This document shows positions 36,244-44,790 of a stretch of 64,000 nucleotides of DNA, in pieces. The number at the start of each line of letters is the position of its first letter. Position 1 is the stretch's first letter. The translations under genes were made by a program, and so were the position numbers. The DNA is taken from the NCBI GenBank assembly GCA_964343605.1, contig CAYFKJ010000003.1, positions 496,001 to 560,000 on the forward strand. The letters run 5' to 3'. Below the pieces are notes generated by a model, which did not search any database, had not been told where the DNA came from, and saw nothing but the letters and a program-made list of their open reading frames with translations. This stretch comes from CAYFKJ01 sp964343605 (GTDB taxonomy: Bacteria; Pseudomonadota; Alphaproteobacteria; UBA2966).

Positions 36244-37053
36244 GTGACGTTGAAAGGCAGGACGGCATTGGTGACGGGGGCGGCGCGCGGGATCGGCCGG
36301 GCGATTGCCCTTCGCCTGGCCCGCGACGGCGCCGATTTGGCGCTGATGGATTTATCGGACGGTGTCGAGGCGACAGCCGAGCTGGCGCGTGAATCGGGCG
36401 TCAAATCGGCGACGGCAAAAGCGGATGTCAGCAATTCATCCGCCGTCGAGGACGCAACCCAAGCACTGGCCGCCGAACTGGGCCCTATCGGCATTCTCGT
36501 CAACAATGCCGGTCTCGTGAAAAACATCGCTCCCGTCGGCAAGATGGCGGCCGAGGCGTGGGACACGGAAATCGGCGTTAATCTAAGCGGACCGTTCCAC
36601 CTCATCCGCGCCCTGGTCGGGCCGATGGCGGAAGCGGGTTGGGGCCGGATCATCAACATCTCGTCCGTCGCCGCGCGGGCCGGCCTGCATTTCCAGGCCG
36701 GTTACAGCGCCTCCAAGAGCGGTGTCTTGGGCCTCACGCACACCGTCACTCTCGAATACGCCCGCCACGGCATCACCTGCAACGCCGTCCTTCCCGGCGT
36801 GATCGAAACCGAAAACGTCCTGGCCATGCCCAAAGCCATCCGCGAAAGCGTCGCTGCCATCGCACCCGCCCGCCGTCTCGGGAAGGTCGAGGAAGTCGCC
36901 CACCTCGTGGCGTTTCTCGCCTCCGACGAAGCAGCCTATATTACGGGGGCGGAAATCGACATCGACGGCGGTACGCGGTTGAACGCGACGCCGCTCGGCA
37001 GCCGCAGCGAATTGAAGGAGCGCGCCGACGCACTTGCCCGCGCACTCGACTAG
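36244..37053 (+). CDS. SDR family reductase (FabG-like)
   Basis: 269 aa short-chain dehydrogenase with TGAARGIGRAIALRL cofactor motif, NNAGL, catalytic Ser (NISSVAARAG) and YSASK, and C-terminal YITGAEIDIDGG. Catalytic tetrad complete. GTG start at 36244 with GAGGT upstream. It lies nine bases before the mutase large subunit and should be in one operon with it, perhaps forming or consuming a 3-hydroxyacyl intermediate. Confidence 0.92.
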   Translation: MTLKGRTALVTGAARGIGRAIALRLARDGADLALMDLSDGVEATAELARESGVKSATAKADVSNSSAVEDATQALAAELGPIGILVNNAGLVKNIAPVGKMAAEAWDTEIGVNLSGPFHLIRALVGPMAEAGWGRIINISSVAARAGLHFQAGYSASKSGVLGLTHTVTLEYARHGITCNAVLPGVIETENVLAMPKAIRESVAAIAPARRLGKVEEVAHLVAFLASDEAAYITGAEIDIDGGTRLNATPLGSRSELKERADALARALD

Positions 37054-37062
37054 GAGAAGACC

Positions 37063-38652
37063 ATGACCGATCTCGGCACCAGCTATTCCGGCATTCCGCT
37101 CGAGCCGTTCTACCGGGCGGAGGGAGACGACGAGAATGCACCGGGCGCCTATCCCTATACCCGCGGCAAGCGTCTGCCGCGTCCCGGCCAGTCCTGGATC
37201 CTGCGCGAGTTGTCCGGTGAGGGCACGCCGGAAAGGTCGAACGAACAATTCAAGTCATTGATCAAAAAAGGCCAACAAGGTCTTGATATTATTGGTGATA
37301 CGCCAACAATGGCCATGCTCGATCCCGACCACCCGCACGCTGTTCACGCAGTCGGCAGCCAGGGCGTATCGCTGTGCTGCCGGGCCGATTACGAGGCGCT
37401 CTACCGCGACCTGGCGCTGGACGAATTGAGCTTTTCGCAATCCCTGCCCTCGGTGCCGGGGATTGCCGGTCTTTACCTCGTGGCCAAGGAGCGCGGCGTG
37501 CCGTCCGAAGTCCTGCGCGGTTCGGCCATCCAGGTGGCGCTTTACGAGGACGATTGCAGCTATTCCCGCCACCTTCCGCTGAAATTGCGCATGCGCATGG
37601 CAACCGATTCGGTCGCCTTTGCGACGGAGAAAATGCCGAAATTCCACGCCCTGATGGAAGACACCTATTTCTTCAGTGAAACCGGCCTCGATTCCGTGGA
37701 AGAGATGGCGCTGGGATTCGTCGAACTCAGATACTACATCCGCGAACTTCTGAAGGCCGGCGTTGATGTCGACGCCTTCGCACCGCGCATCGGCATCCTG
37801 CTGACCTGCCGCATGGATCTTTTCGAGGAAATCGCCAAAATCCGCGCCACTCGGCGCATCTACGCCCGCATGATGAAGGAGGAATACGGCGCCCGCGATC
37901 CCCGCTCCATGGCGTTGACGGTAACGGCGCACACCTCCGGATTGACCATGACGGCACAGCAACCCGTCAACAACGTCGCGCGCGGCGGCATGCAGGCCGT
38001 CGCCATGGCAATGGCGGGCGTTCAGGCCATGGAGATCTCCACGTTCGATGAGGCCTACCGCACGCCGAGCGAGGAAGCCCACATGGTCGGCCTGCGCACC
38101 CAGCAGATCGTGCAGTTGGAGACCAATGTCACCAAAGTCGCCGATCCCCTGGGCGGGTCCTACTACGTTGAATCGCTGACGGACGAGCTGGAGCGGCGCA
38201 TCGTCGCCGAACTCGAGCGCATCGAAGCGGCCGGCGATATCGCGGAGCTGTCGGAACAGGGCTATTTCCGGCGCATCTTCAACCAGGCCATGGAGCGGCT
38301 CGGCCGCCACGTCAACGACGGCACCATCCAGCGGGTCGGCGTCAACAGCCACCAAATACCCGACGAAGACGATCACATGCTGAAAGAAGCCTCGGAGCGA
38401 AAAATCGAGCCCTACCGCGGCCAGATTGAGCGTATCCAGGAATTCAAGCGGAACCGCGATCAGGATCGGTTCAAACAGGCCCTCGGCGCTCTCTATGACG
38501 CGGCGCGGGACGAGACCGTCAACATCATGGATGCTTACGTGGCGGCGCTCGAAGCCGATGCCACGGTCGGCGAAACAGCGGGTGCGCTGCGCCAGGCCTA
38601 CGGCCAGCCCTTTGATCCGCTCAGCCACCAACCTTCGCCGCTGGGCATCTGA
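37063..38652 (+). CDS. B12-dependent acyl-CoA mutase, large subunit (divergent)
   Basis: 529 aa TIM-barrel subunit of the methylmalonyl-CoA mutase superfamily. Family landmarks are WILRELSGEGTPERSNEQFK at the N-terminus, TSGLTMTAQQPVNN, FDEAYRTPSEEA and ADPLGGSYYVESLTDELE. By manual alignment the residue equal to Tyr89 of the Propionibacterium enzyme is Leu50, the Arg207 position falls at about Ser166, and the His244 position is Phe203 (in TYFF), so the acyl pocket is remodelled. It is shorter than fused mutases because the cobalamin domain is a separate gene one base downstream. Isobutyryl, 2-hydroxyisobutyryl or another branched substrate is possible. ATG after AGGAGAA. Confidence 0.88.
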   Translation: MTDLGTSYSGIPLEPFYRAEGDDENAPGAYPYTRGKRLPRPGQSWILRELSGEGTPERSNEQFKSLIKKGQQGLDIIGDTPTMAMLDPDHPHAVHAVGSQGVSLCCRADYEALYRDLALDELSFSQSLPSVPGIAGLYLVAKERGVPSEVLRGSAIQVALYEDDCSYSRHLPLKLRMRMATDSVAFATEKMPKFHALMEDTYFFSETGLDSVEEMALGFVELRYYIRELLKAGVDVDAFAPRIGILLTCRMDLFEEIAKIRATRRIYARMMKEEYGARDPRSMALTVTAHTSGLTMTAQQPVNNVARGGMQAVAMAMAGVQAMEISTFDEAYRTPSEEAHMVGLRTQQIVQLETNVTKVADPLGGSYYVESLTDELERRIVAELERIEAAGDIAELSEQGYFRRIFNQAMERLGRHVNDGTIQRVGVNSHQIPDEDDHMLKEASERKIEPYRGQIERIQEFKRNRDQDRFKQALGALYDAARDETVNIMDAYVAALEADATVGETAGALRQAYGQPFDPLSHQPSPLGI

Positions 38653-38653
38653 C

Positions 38654-39079
38654 ATGGCGTCTTCCGAACACCCGATCAGGATCCTAGTCACCATCCTCGG
38701 CATGGATCAGCACGAGGTCGGCGCTCTGGCCGTCGCGGCGACGCTGCGGGACGCCGGCATGGAAGTGGTCTATGGCGGGCGTTTCAATCTACCGCCCGCG
38801 GTCATCTCCAGCGCGCTCCAGGAAGACGTCGACGTCATCGGTATCAGCGCCCACAGTTGGGAATACCTTTATTACCTCGATGACATCTTCGAGGGGCTGG
38901 CCGACGCCGGCATGGACATCCCTGTCATCGTCGGAGGCTCCGTCGTCACCGAGAAGGACAAGACGGATATCCTGGCGAAAGGCGTCGCGGCCGCCTTCGG
39001 ACCCACCGACACGACCGATGGCATGATCGAGGAGATTACGCGGGTCGTCGACCGACACCGCGCCAGGGTCGACGCTTAA
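38654..39079 (+). CDS. Cobalamin-binding subunit of the acyl-CoA mutase
   Basis: 141 aa B12-binding domain of the mutase superfamily. The base-off cobalamin ligand is His20 in GMDQHEVGA (DxHxxG), with later VDVIGISAHSWEYL and VIVGGSVV strands completing the Rossmann-like fold. It begins one base after the large-subunit stop. The start at 38654 is the only one that avoids overlap with that gene. Together they form the split enzyme. Its stop shares TTAA with the convergent oxidoreductase. Confidence 0.93.
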   Translation: MASSEHPIRILVTILGMDQHEVGALAVAATLRDAGMEVVYGGRFNLPPAVISSALQEDVDVIGISAHSWEYLYYLDDIFEGLADAGMDIPVIVGGSVVTEKDKTDILAKGVAAAFGPTDTTDGMIEEITRVVDRHRARVDA

Positions 39080-39885
39080 ACCAGGACGAAGGCGTCCTGC
39101 TCTCCCCTCACCGCCCTTAGCAGCGACTGCCAGACCGAATCCGCCATTTCGGTACCGGAAACGCCGACTGCCGGCTGGCGTTTTTCCGTCCTGACGTAGC
39201 TGCCGTCCCGGCCCCAGGCTTCGACTTCGGCCACCGCGCAGTCCAGGCCCGGATCGGCCACGAACAGACATTCGCAGCGGTCCAGACCCACGGACAGAAA
39301 GGCGCAGGTCACCATCGTGTTGACGTTGCGCGGGAATTTCATGGCGATTTCGCGGGCCGATCCCTCGAAGATGGTGGTCGGCCCGTCGGCCGCCGGTTCG
39401 CCGCCACCGTGGTTGGAGAAATCGATGTTCTCCGGGTTCTTGCGGAAAGTGATGCGCACGCGGTCCCACTCTTCGCGCCGTATCATCAGGGCGCTGCCGC
39501 CGATCAGGGCGCCGGCGGCGAGATAGAGTTTCGTCCCGCTGACCAGAGCGGTTTCCATCAGTTCGGCGCGCAAGTCGTCATCGACCAGAGCCGTCGTCGA
39601 GAGCGGCATATAACTGCTGCGTCGGAGAAAATCGGCGCCGTGCTCGGCCGTGATGGCCGGATGGGCGGTTTCAACGATCAAGTCGGCGGCGTAGTTCCCG
39701 GCGTTCGCCAGATCCCCCAGCACCTTCAGCTCGTCGACATGGGAGAGGCGTTCCGGCGTTCGGTTGTGGACGAAAGCCAAGCCTAAGCCGTTTTCGGCGG
39801 CGCTGATGCGCTCGACCAAAGTTTGACCGATGTAGCCGTAGCCGATGACGCCGACCCGTGGCCGCTTGGACGCCGCTTGCGTCAT
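39076..39885 (-). CDS. Aspartate dehydrogenase-like NAD(P)-dependent oxidoreductase
   Basis: 269 aa. The N-terminal Rossmann motif is RVGVIGYGYIGQTLVERI, and the C-terminal half has GALIGGSALM and FPRNVNTMVTCAFLSVG, matching the DUF108/L-aspartate dehydrogenase fold (TM1643 type). The biological substrate may differ, since the gene is the last of an operon with CoA-transferase and CitE-like lyase. Its ATG overlaps the CoA-transferase stop as ATGA, with AGGGGAG before it. Confidence 0.85.
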   Translation of the reverse strand: MTQAASKRPRVGVIGYGYIGQTLVERISAAENGLGLAFVHNRTPERLSHVDELKVLGDLANAGNYAADLIVETAHPAITAEHGADFLRRSSYMPLSTTALVDDDLRAELMETALVSGTKLYLAAGALIGGSALMIRREEWDRVRITFRKNPENIDFSNHGGGEPAADGPTTIFEGSAREIAMKFPRNVNTMVTCAFLSVGLDRCECLFVADPGLDCAVAEVEAWGRDGSYVRTEKRQPAVGVSGTEMADSVWQSLLRAVRGEQDAFVLV

Positions 39886-41123
39886 ATGACTCCCCTCGCT
39901 TTCAAATCCGCCATTTCAAACTCCGTCAATCCGAGACCTTCGCCATAAATTTCACGGTTAGCCTCACCCAGGGCGGGTCCGAGGCTGCGAATTTCGCCTG
40001 GAGTCGCCGAGAGCTTTGGCAACGGCGCCGGCACGACAACCTCACCCACTCCCGGGAGTTTCACGGTGCGAAGGTTGCCCCGGGCGGCGAAGTGCGGATC
40101 GGCGAAGATGTCGGCTATGGAATTGATCGGGCCGGCCGGCACCTCCATTTCAATGCAACGGCCCATGACCTCTTCCCGCGAAAGGGAATTTGTCCAGGCC
40201 TCCACTTCACCGTTCACGTAATCGCGGGCCGCCAGCCTCGTTGCCTGCTCACCGTATTCAGCGAACAGGTCGGCGCGCTCCATGGCCCGGCACAGGCGTT
40301 CAAACATCTTGTCCGTGGTGCAGGCGATTGCCAGAAAACCGCCGTCGCCACAGCGGAAATGACCGTGAGGACAGGCGTTGATCGTGCCCGTCCCTTCTGG
40401 TTCCCGGATATGGCCTTCACGGGCGTAGCGCGGCGCGATCTCGTCGAGTGCGCGAAAAACGGATTCGTACAAGGCGATATCGACGACCTGCCCCTCACCC
40501 GTGGCGTCACGGTGGCGCAGTGCAACCAGCACCCCGATGGCGCCGTACAATCCGGACATATAATCACCGAGCGAGGTCGAGCCCGGCGTCACGGGCGTTT
40601 CTCCCGGCATGCCCGATAGATAAGTCAGTCCGCCAACGGCATGGCCGATCCGGGCGAAGCCGGGCCGGTCGCGATATGGTCCGTCCTGGCCGTAGCCTGA
40701 CACCCTGAGCAGGAGCAGCGCCGGATTAATGGATTTCAGTACATCCCAGCCCAGCCCCCATTTTTCGAGCGTCCCGGGCCGAAAATTCTCGCAAACGACG
40801 TCCGTCTCCTCGATTAGGCGTTTGAACAAGTCGACGCCTTCGGGGGATTTGAGATCCAGCGTGATGGAGCGTTTGTTGCGTGCCTCGCTGAGCCAGGCCA
40901 GAGACTGATCCGGCAGCTCGGTTGCCGTTCCGAACCGGCGCCAGGGGTCGCCGCCTTTCGGGTGTTCGACCTTGATCACCTCGGCGCCGAATTCGCCCAG
41001 GACCGCTGCCGCATAGGGCGCCGCGATGAAGGTTGCCAGATCGAGAACGCGAATGCCCGCCAAAGGCGCGTTGGTCTGCCGCATATCCTTCTCCGACATC
41101 TGTTCTTTTGGGGATTCGCTCAC
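39882..41123 (-). CDS. Class III CoA-transferase (CaiB/BaiF family)
   Basis: 413 aa. It opens with LAGIRVLDLATFIAAPYAAAVLGEFGAEVIKVEHPKGGDPWR, diagnostic of family III CoA-transferases such as formyl-CoA or succinyl-CoA:malate transferases, and has the nucleophile-region Asp and glycine loop (GLYGAIGVLVALRHRD). A GTG start at 41123 overlaps the CitE-like stop by one base. An ATG at 41084 with GGAGAAGG directly upstream is an equally good start that gives the family N-terminus. It probably activates a dicarboxylic or hydroxy acid. Confidence 0.9.
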   Translation of the reverse strand: MSESPKEQMSEKDMRQTNAPLAGIRVLDLATFIAAPYAAAVLGEFGAEVIKVEHPKGGDPWRRFGTATELPDQSLAWLSEARNKRSITLDLKSPEGVDLFKRLIEETDVVCENFRPGTLEKWGLGWDVLKSINPALLLLRVSGYGQDGPYRDRPGFARIGHAVGGLTYLSGMPGETPVTPGSTSLGDYMSGLYGAIGVLVALRHRDATGEGQVVDIALYESVFRALDEIAPRYAREGHIREPEGTGTINACPHGHFRCGDGGFLAIACTTDKMFERLCRAMERADLFAEYGEQATRLAARDYVNGEVEAWTNSLSREEVMGRCIEMEVPAGPINSIADIFADPHFAARGNLRTVKLPGVGEVVVPAPLPKLSATPGEIRSLGPALGEANREIYGEGLGLTEFEMADLKARGVI

Positions 41124-42019
41124 TACTTTGGCCCCCGGCCGCGCAATTGATCCATGAATGCCACCGTCCGCCGCGCCCTCTCGACAATGGGATAGTCGAC
41201 AAAATGCCCGTCCACGGCGATTGAGGCCAGTCCGTCGGCTTCCGCCGCTTCGAAGGCGGCAACAACCTTTTCGGCGAAGGCCACTTCTTCTTCCGTCGGG
41301 GTGAAGGCGGCATGAACGAAATCGATCTGCTCCGGATGGATGCAGAACTTGCCCTGAAATCCAAGATCGCGCACGCGTCCCGCCGACTCCGACAGGCCCT
41401 CGGTGTCACCCAGCCGGGGCCACACGCTGTCGATCGGCGCCAACAGACCGGCGGCCCGGCTGGCCAGGGCGATTTCCGCACGGGCGGGCGTCATCTCCGC
41501 CTCGCCGCGGGTCCAGCGCATCCCCATATCGACGGCAAAATCGGCGGCGCCGAACGACAGACGGCGAACCCGTGCGCCGTCCCCGGCGATGGTTCGCACC
41601 GCGGCAAGTCCCGCGCCCGTCTCGATAATCGGCAACAGATCGACCGTCCCCGATGGAAGATTGCCGGCTGTTTCGAGTTCGCCGATGAACGCGTCGACGC
41701 GGGCCAGGTCACTCGGATTCTCCGTTTTCGGCAAGACAATTCCATCAAGACCCGGACCGACCACGGCCTGCAGATCTTCGCGATGCCAGGGGGTATCGTG
41801 GGCGTTGATGCGGACGTAGAGGCGCGGCCCCGCGTCGCGCGATTTGGCGGTCAAATCGGCGACGGTATTTCGGGCCCCCGGCTTTTCGGCATTCGCCACG
41901 GCATCCTCGAGATCGAGGATCACCGCGTCGGCATCCAGCGACAGGGCCTTTTCGACCCGCCGGGTCTGGTTGCCGGGCGTGAAAAGCATGCTGCGCAGAG
42001 GACTGGAATGGTTCTTCAA
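41123..42019 (-). CDS. HpcH/HpaI aldolase family, CitE-like CoA-ester lyase
   Basis: 298 aa TIM barrel. Landmarks are LRSMLFTPGNQTRRVEKAL, DAVILDLEDAVA, RINAHDTPW, LPIIETGAGL, LSFGAADFAVDMG and KFCIHPEQI, matching citrate lyase beta-like or malyl/citramalyl-CoA lyase proteins with the Mg-binding Glu and Asp present. A TTG start at 42019 is used, since family members begin about ten residues before the MLFTPG strand. It is first or second in the leftward operon with CoA-transferase. Would cleave or form a C-C bond in a hydroxyacyl-CoA. Confidence 0.9.
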   Translation of the reverse strand: MKNHSSPLRSMLFTPGNQTRRVEKALSLDADAVILDLEDAVANAEKPGARNTVADLTAKSRDAGPRLYVRINAHDTPWHREDLQAVVGPGLDGIVLPKTENPSDLARVDAFIGELETAGNLPSGTVDLLPIIETGAGLAAVRTIAGDGARVRRLSFGAADFAVDMGMRWTRGEAEMTPARAEIALASRAAGLLAPIDSVWPRLGDTEGLSESAGRVRDLGFQGKFCIHPEQIDFVHAAFTPTEEEVAFAEKVVAAFEAAEADGLASIAVDGHFVDYPIVERARRTVAFMDQLRGRGPK

Positions 42020-42177
42020 GGGAGGTCCCCACCTAATGGAATATAGCGCTCGCCGATAGCCGGACTGTATACGTCAAGGCCGTTTTCGGCGGCCCAGTTG
42101 TGCTCGACCAGTGATAGACCGACATCACCAAAGCGAACAACACGGATGTATGTCCGCCCGGAAGCCGATGATGTCAT
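42016..42177 (-). CDS. Possible small protein (53 aa) upstream of CitE-like gene
   Basis: An ATG-started frame of 54 codons with protein-like composition (YIRVVRFGDVGLSLVEHNW in the middle). Its TGA overlaps the TTG start of the CitE-like gene as TTGA, the same style of overlap used between the other genes of this operon. No strong Shine-Dalgarno is seen before it. It could be a small protein or a leader peptide that couples translation. Confidence 0.4.
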   Translation of the reverse strand: MTSSASGRTYIRVVRFGDVGLSLVEHNWAAENGLDVYSPAIGERYIPLGGDLP

Positions 42178-42358
42178 TTGATCAAGGAATCGGTCGCAAT
42201 GAAAGGTGCGTGGTGATCGATTTATCTTGTGCCGGTTAAACCCAATTCACGGCTGCCATTTTTAGCCGATGTACCGGAGGGACGAACTTCGTTTGGCGGC
42301 CTGGTTCGTTGACCAAGGCGCCTGTTTGGAACGCGGAAATCTCAATGCGGCGGGACGC
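42178..42358. other. Intergenic region, presumed operon promoter
   Basis: Space between the GlcG-like gene end and the CitE-like operon. No tRNA or obvious hairpin. It should contain the promoter of the leftward metabolic operon, but no convincing sigma-70 pair was identified. Confidence 0.4.
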
Positions 42359-42865
42359 CTATAGAGGCTCCAGTCGGTCTTCCATGGCTTCGATGCCGGC
42401 CAGGGCGCAGTCGTCGTCGAGTTTGCCGCCCGGTGCGCCGCTGACGCCGATGGCGCCGACCAGTTCACCCTTGGAGCGGATCATGATGCCACCGCCCAAC
42501 GCAAGCGCGCCGTCGACATGGCGCATGCCCGACTGCTCCTGACCGGCCTGCGTGGCCGCCGATAGATCCGTCGTATTGGTGCGGAAGCTCAGTGCCGTCC
42601 AGGCCTTGCCCGCCGCCGTCTTGGGCGTATGGGGACCGGCGAACCGGTCTTTCAGCATGACCTGCGTCACGCCGCCGCGATCGAGCACCGCCACCGCAAC
42701 CTGATAGCCGTCGGCGCGGCATTTCTCCAGCGTCGCCTTGGCAAGATCGAGTGCCAGTTCGAGACTCAACGAGCGCGTGACGACAAAATCTTCTTCCTCA
42801 CCTGCCACCGCGGGAAAGGCAAGGCCGAGCGCCAGCGCCGCGGCCATGGTTATTTGTCTTATCAT
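42359..42865 (-). CDS. GlcG/HbpS family heme-binding-like protein (DUF336), exported
   Basis: 168 aa. Signal peptide (1-21, MAAALALGLAFPAVAG), then the DUF336 core: LALDLAKATLEKCRADGYQVAVAVLDRGG, KTAAGKAWTALSF, GALALGGGIMIRSKGELVGAIGVSGAPGG and the C-terminal DDDCALAGIEAM. Members bind heme or sense redox, but function varies. The start follows AAGGGA. Thirteen bases separate it from the CBS gene upstream, and the two are probably one transcript. Confidence 0.88.
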   Translation of the reverse strand: MIRQITMAAALALGLAFPAVAGEEEDFVVTRSLSLELALDLAKATLEKCRADGYQVAVAVLDRGGVTQVMLKDRFAGPHTPKTAAGKAWTALSFRTNTTDLSAATQAGQEQSGMRHVDGALALGGGIMIRSKGELVGAIGVSGAPGGKLDDDCALAGIEAMEDRLEPL

Positions 42866-42878
42866 CTCTTGTCCCTTT

Positions 42879-43316
42879 TCAAACTCTGGCCGTGAGTTGG
42901 CGGTTGAGGATCGTGACTTCCTGTTCCAAATCCTTCAAACGCAATTCGACGACGTCGCGGATACTGATCATGCCCTCAAGACAACCTTCGCCGTCCAGCA
43001 CCGGCATGTGACGAATTCTATGGAGATCGAGCGATTCGACAACATCGGAAATCTTGTCGCCGCTGTTGCAGGTGATCACGTCTTCGGTCATCACCTCGCC
43101 GACTTGGAATTCGAGAGCCTCGGGTCCTTGCAGCCGGAGTTCCTCGACGATATCGCGTTCGGAGATAATGCCTTCGACGTGCCGTCCGTCTTCCGACACG
43201 GCGACAGCGCCGATGTAGCTGTCGGCCAGCATCTCGATGGCCTCCCTCACGCCGGCGTCCTTGGTGATGGTCACGACGATTTGGCCTTTCCGGGCCAGCA
43301 GTTCCCTGATCAACAT
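42879..43316 (-). CDS. CBS-domain pair protein, copy 2
   Basis: 145 aa with two CBS repeats (AGVREAIEMLADSYIGAVAV...GIISERDIV and DKISDVVESLDLHRIRHMPVL...GMISIRDVV) and a C-terminal helix. Clearly related to copy 1 at 33698. The ATG has GGGAG upstream. It is divergent from the second bacteriohemerythrin gene, repeating the CBS/hemerythrin association. Confidence 0.92.
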   Translation of the reverse strand: MLIRELLARKGQIVVTITKDAGVREAIEMLADSYIGAVAVSEDGRHVEGIISERDIVEELRLQGPEALEFQVGEVMTEDVITCNSGDKISDVVESLDLHRIRHMPVLDGEGCLEGMISIRDVVELRLKDLEQEVTILNRQLTARV

Positions 43317-43490
43317 GGCGGGTCTCCCTTCGTTGACAATTACCGCTCACCACGACCAAAGCATCGGACAAATCGGTCCAAATTGGGATGCGGTTAGATG
43401 TCGCGCCGGGGGCGGAAGGAAATCTGGCATAATGTAGGGGACGGCCGGTGGCACCGTGATCGTCGACCACGGCATAAGGGGGCAGTTGCC

Positions 43491-43976
43491 ATGTTCGAGT
43501 TTTTCAGCGGCGAGAAAGACAAGACCTTCATGGAATGGTCGGAGAAGTACTCCGTCGGCTCGAAGCGGATCGACGACGACCACCGCGGCCTGTTCGATGT
43601 GGTCAATCACTATTACGACGCCGTCCACAAGGGGGAAGCGCAGGAATCCGTCGACGCCATTCTGAAGCTGCTGGAGAAATACATCCGCGAACACTTCGAC
43701 CACGAGGAACGCCTGATGGCGGACATCGGCTATCCCAAGCTCGGTGAGCACAAAAAACTGCACGCCGCCCTCATCGAGGCCTATCGTTCAACGCAGTTCA
43801 GCTACCATTTGGCGCCGGATGAATTCGACGCCGACGGATTTCTCGAATTCCTGCAGACCTGGCTGACGTCCCACATCCTGGTGGAGGATCACAAGTTCGC
43901 GCCGTACGTGAAACGTTACCGGCGGACGCAAATGAACGAACTCCACATAGCCGACCCGGCTGACGGAGCCGCTTGA
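43491..43976 (+). CDS. Bacteriohemerythrin, copy 2
   Basis: 161 aa. Motifs YSVGSKRIDDDHRGLF, YIREHFDHEERLM, LGEHKKLHAAL and LTSHILVEDHKF supply the seven diiron ligands. The start ATG 43491 has an AAGGGGG site; the upstream frame is not needed. Paralogue of copy 1, with a longer C-terminal tail. Likely co-transcribed with the DUF420 gene that follows. Confidence 0.94.
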   Translation: MFEFFSGEKDKTFMEWSEKYSVGSKRIDDDHRGLFDVVNHYYDAVHKGEAQESVDAILKLLEKYIREHFDHEERLMADIGYPKLGEHKKLHAALIEAYRSTQFSYHLAPDEFDADGFLEFLQTWLTSHILVEDHKFAPYVKRYRRTQMNELHIADPADGAA

Positions 43977-44014
43977 CCGGAGCCTCTCCGTCGCGATAGG
44001 AATTGCCCCGCGCC

Positions 44015-44458
44015 ATGTCTGAGTTACTCGTCGATATCGGAATTCTTACCCACGTCCTGGCCGGACTGAACGGCACGACGCTGCTGTTTCTCGTTTCGGG
44101 CTACGTATTCATCAAGCGCGGCCAAAAATCGGCTCATAAGGTGTGCATGTCGTCGGCGCTGGTGGCCATTTCCGCTTTTTTCGTCGTCTACATCATTTAT
44201 CACGCCAATGCCGGACTGGCGAAGTTCGGTGGCGATGGCCTGGCCCACACCATCTACCTGACGCTGCTGGCCGCCCACATCAGCGTTGCGGTTTCCATCC
44301 CGGTCCTGGCGCCCATGACCGCCTACCGCGCCTTTCGCGGGCGCCACGACAAACACAGGCGTCTGGCGCGCTGGACCTGGCCGCTTTGGACTTTCTCCTC
44401 CGTCTCCGGTCTCGCTGTTTATCTCATGGCCGTCCACATTTTTCCTTTCGAGGGCTGA
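44015..44458 (+). CDS. DUF420 family membrane protein
   Basis: 147 aa with four membrane helices. The order of motifs, AHKVCMSSALVAISAFFVVYIIYH, then YLTLLAAHISVAV, then DKHRRLARWTWPLWTFSSVSGLAVYLM, matches DUF420, members of which include the cytochrome oxidase assembly factor CtaM. Histidines in the helices could bind heme or copper. ATG 44015 is chosen over a TTG at 44003. Located 38 bases after the hemerythrin gene, consistent with a respiratory or oxygen-related role. Confidence 0.82.
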   Translation: MSELLVDIGILTHVLAGLNGTTLLFLVSGYVFIKRGQKSAHKVCMSSALVAISAFFVVYIIYHANAGLAKFGGDGLAHTIYLTLLAAHISVAVSIPVLAPMTAYRAFRGRHDKHRRLARWTWPLWTFSSVSGLAVYLMAVHIFPFEG

Positions 44459-44544
44459 TGTGGCGACATGCCGCATTCACAGCAATGACCTTTCCCTCCA
44501 AATTTAACGTGTAAGGAGCCCACGTTTAGTTTCAGGAGGGGCAA

Positions 44545-44715
44545 ATGAAGTATGAACTGCCCAACAAATTGATCCTCGCCATCAACCACGCCCTCGACGA
44601 AGGCCGCAAGGCATTATGCGAGCGTGCCGAACTGACGTTCCAGTCGCTGTGCGTCCAGGACCTCGACCACGAGGACGAACCAAGCGGGGAAGACCCCTCC
44701 CCGACAATCCACTAG
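44545..44715 (+). CDS. Small hypothetical protein (56 aa)
   Basis: Short frame with a near-perfect ribosome site (AGGAGGGG, four bases before ATG). The product starts MKYELPNKLILAINHALDEG, has two cysteines (LCERA and SLCVQ) and a very acidic C-terminus (DLDHEDEPSGEDPS). Helical N-terminal half. No family recognised. It fills the space between the DUF420 and GFA genes on the same strand. Confidence 0.65.
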   Translation: MKYELPNKLILAINHALDEGRKALCERAELTFQSLCVQDLDHEDEPSGEDPSPTIH

Positions 44716-44790
44716 CTCACGCTTCCATGCTATGCTGAACGGGCGCGCCATAAGGTGCGCCCGAATTGTTTAGAAGGGGAGGATGACGAA

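Noticed and set aside
37255..38703. 482-codon open frame opposite the mutase large subunit
   Set aside because: Antisense shadow of a strongly supported enzyme gene.
42262..42468. 68-codon minus-strand frame near the GlcG-like gene
   Set aside because: Overlaps the 3-prime end of a supported gene in another frame and has no ribosome site.
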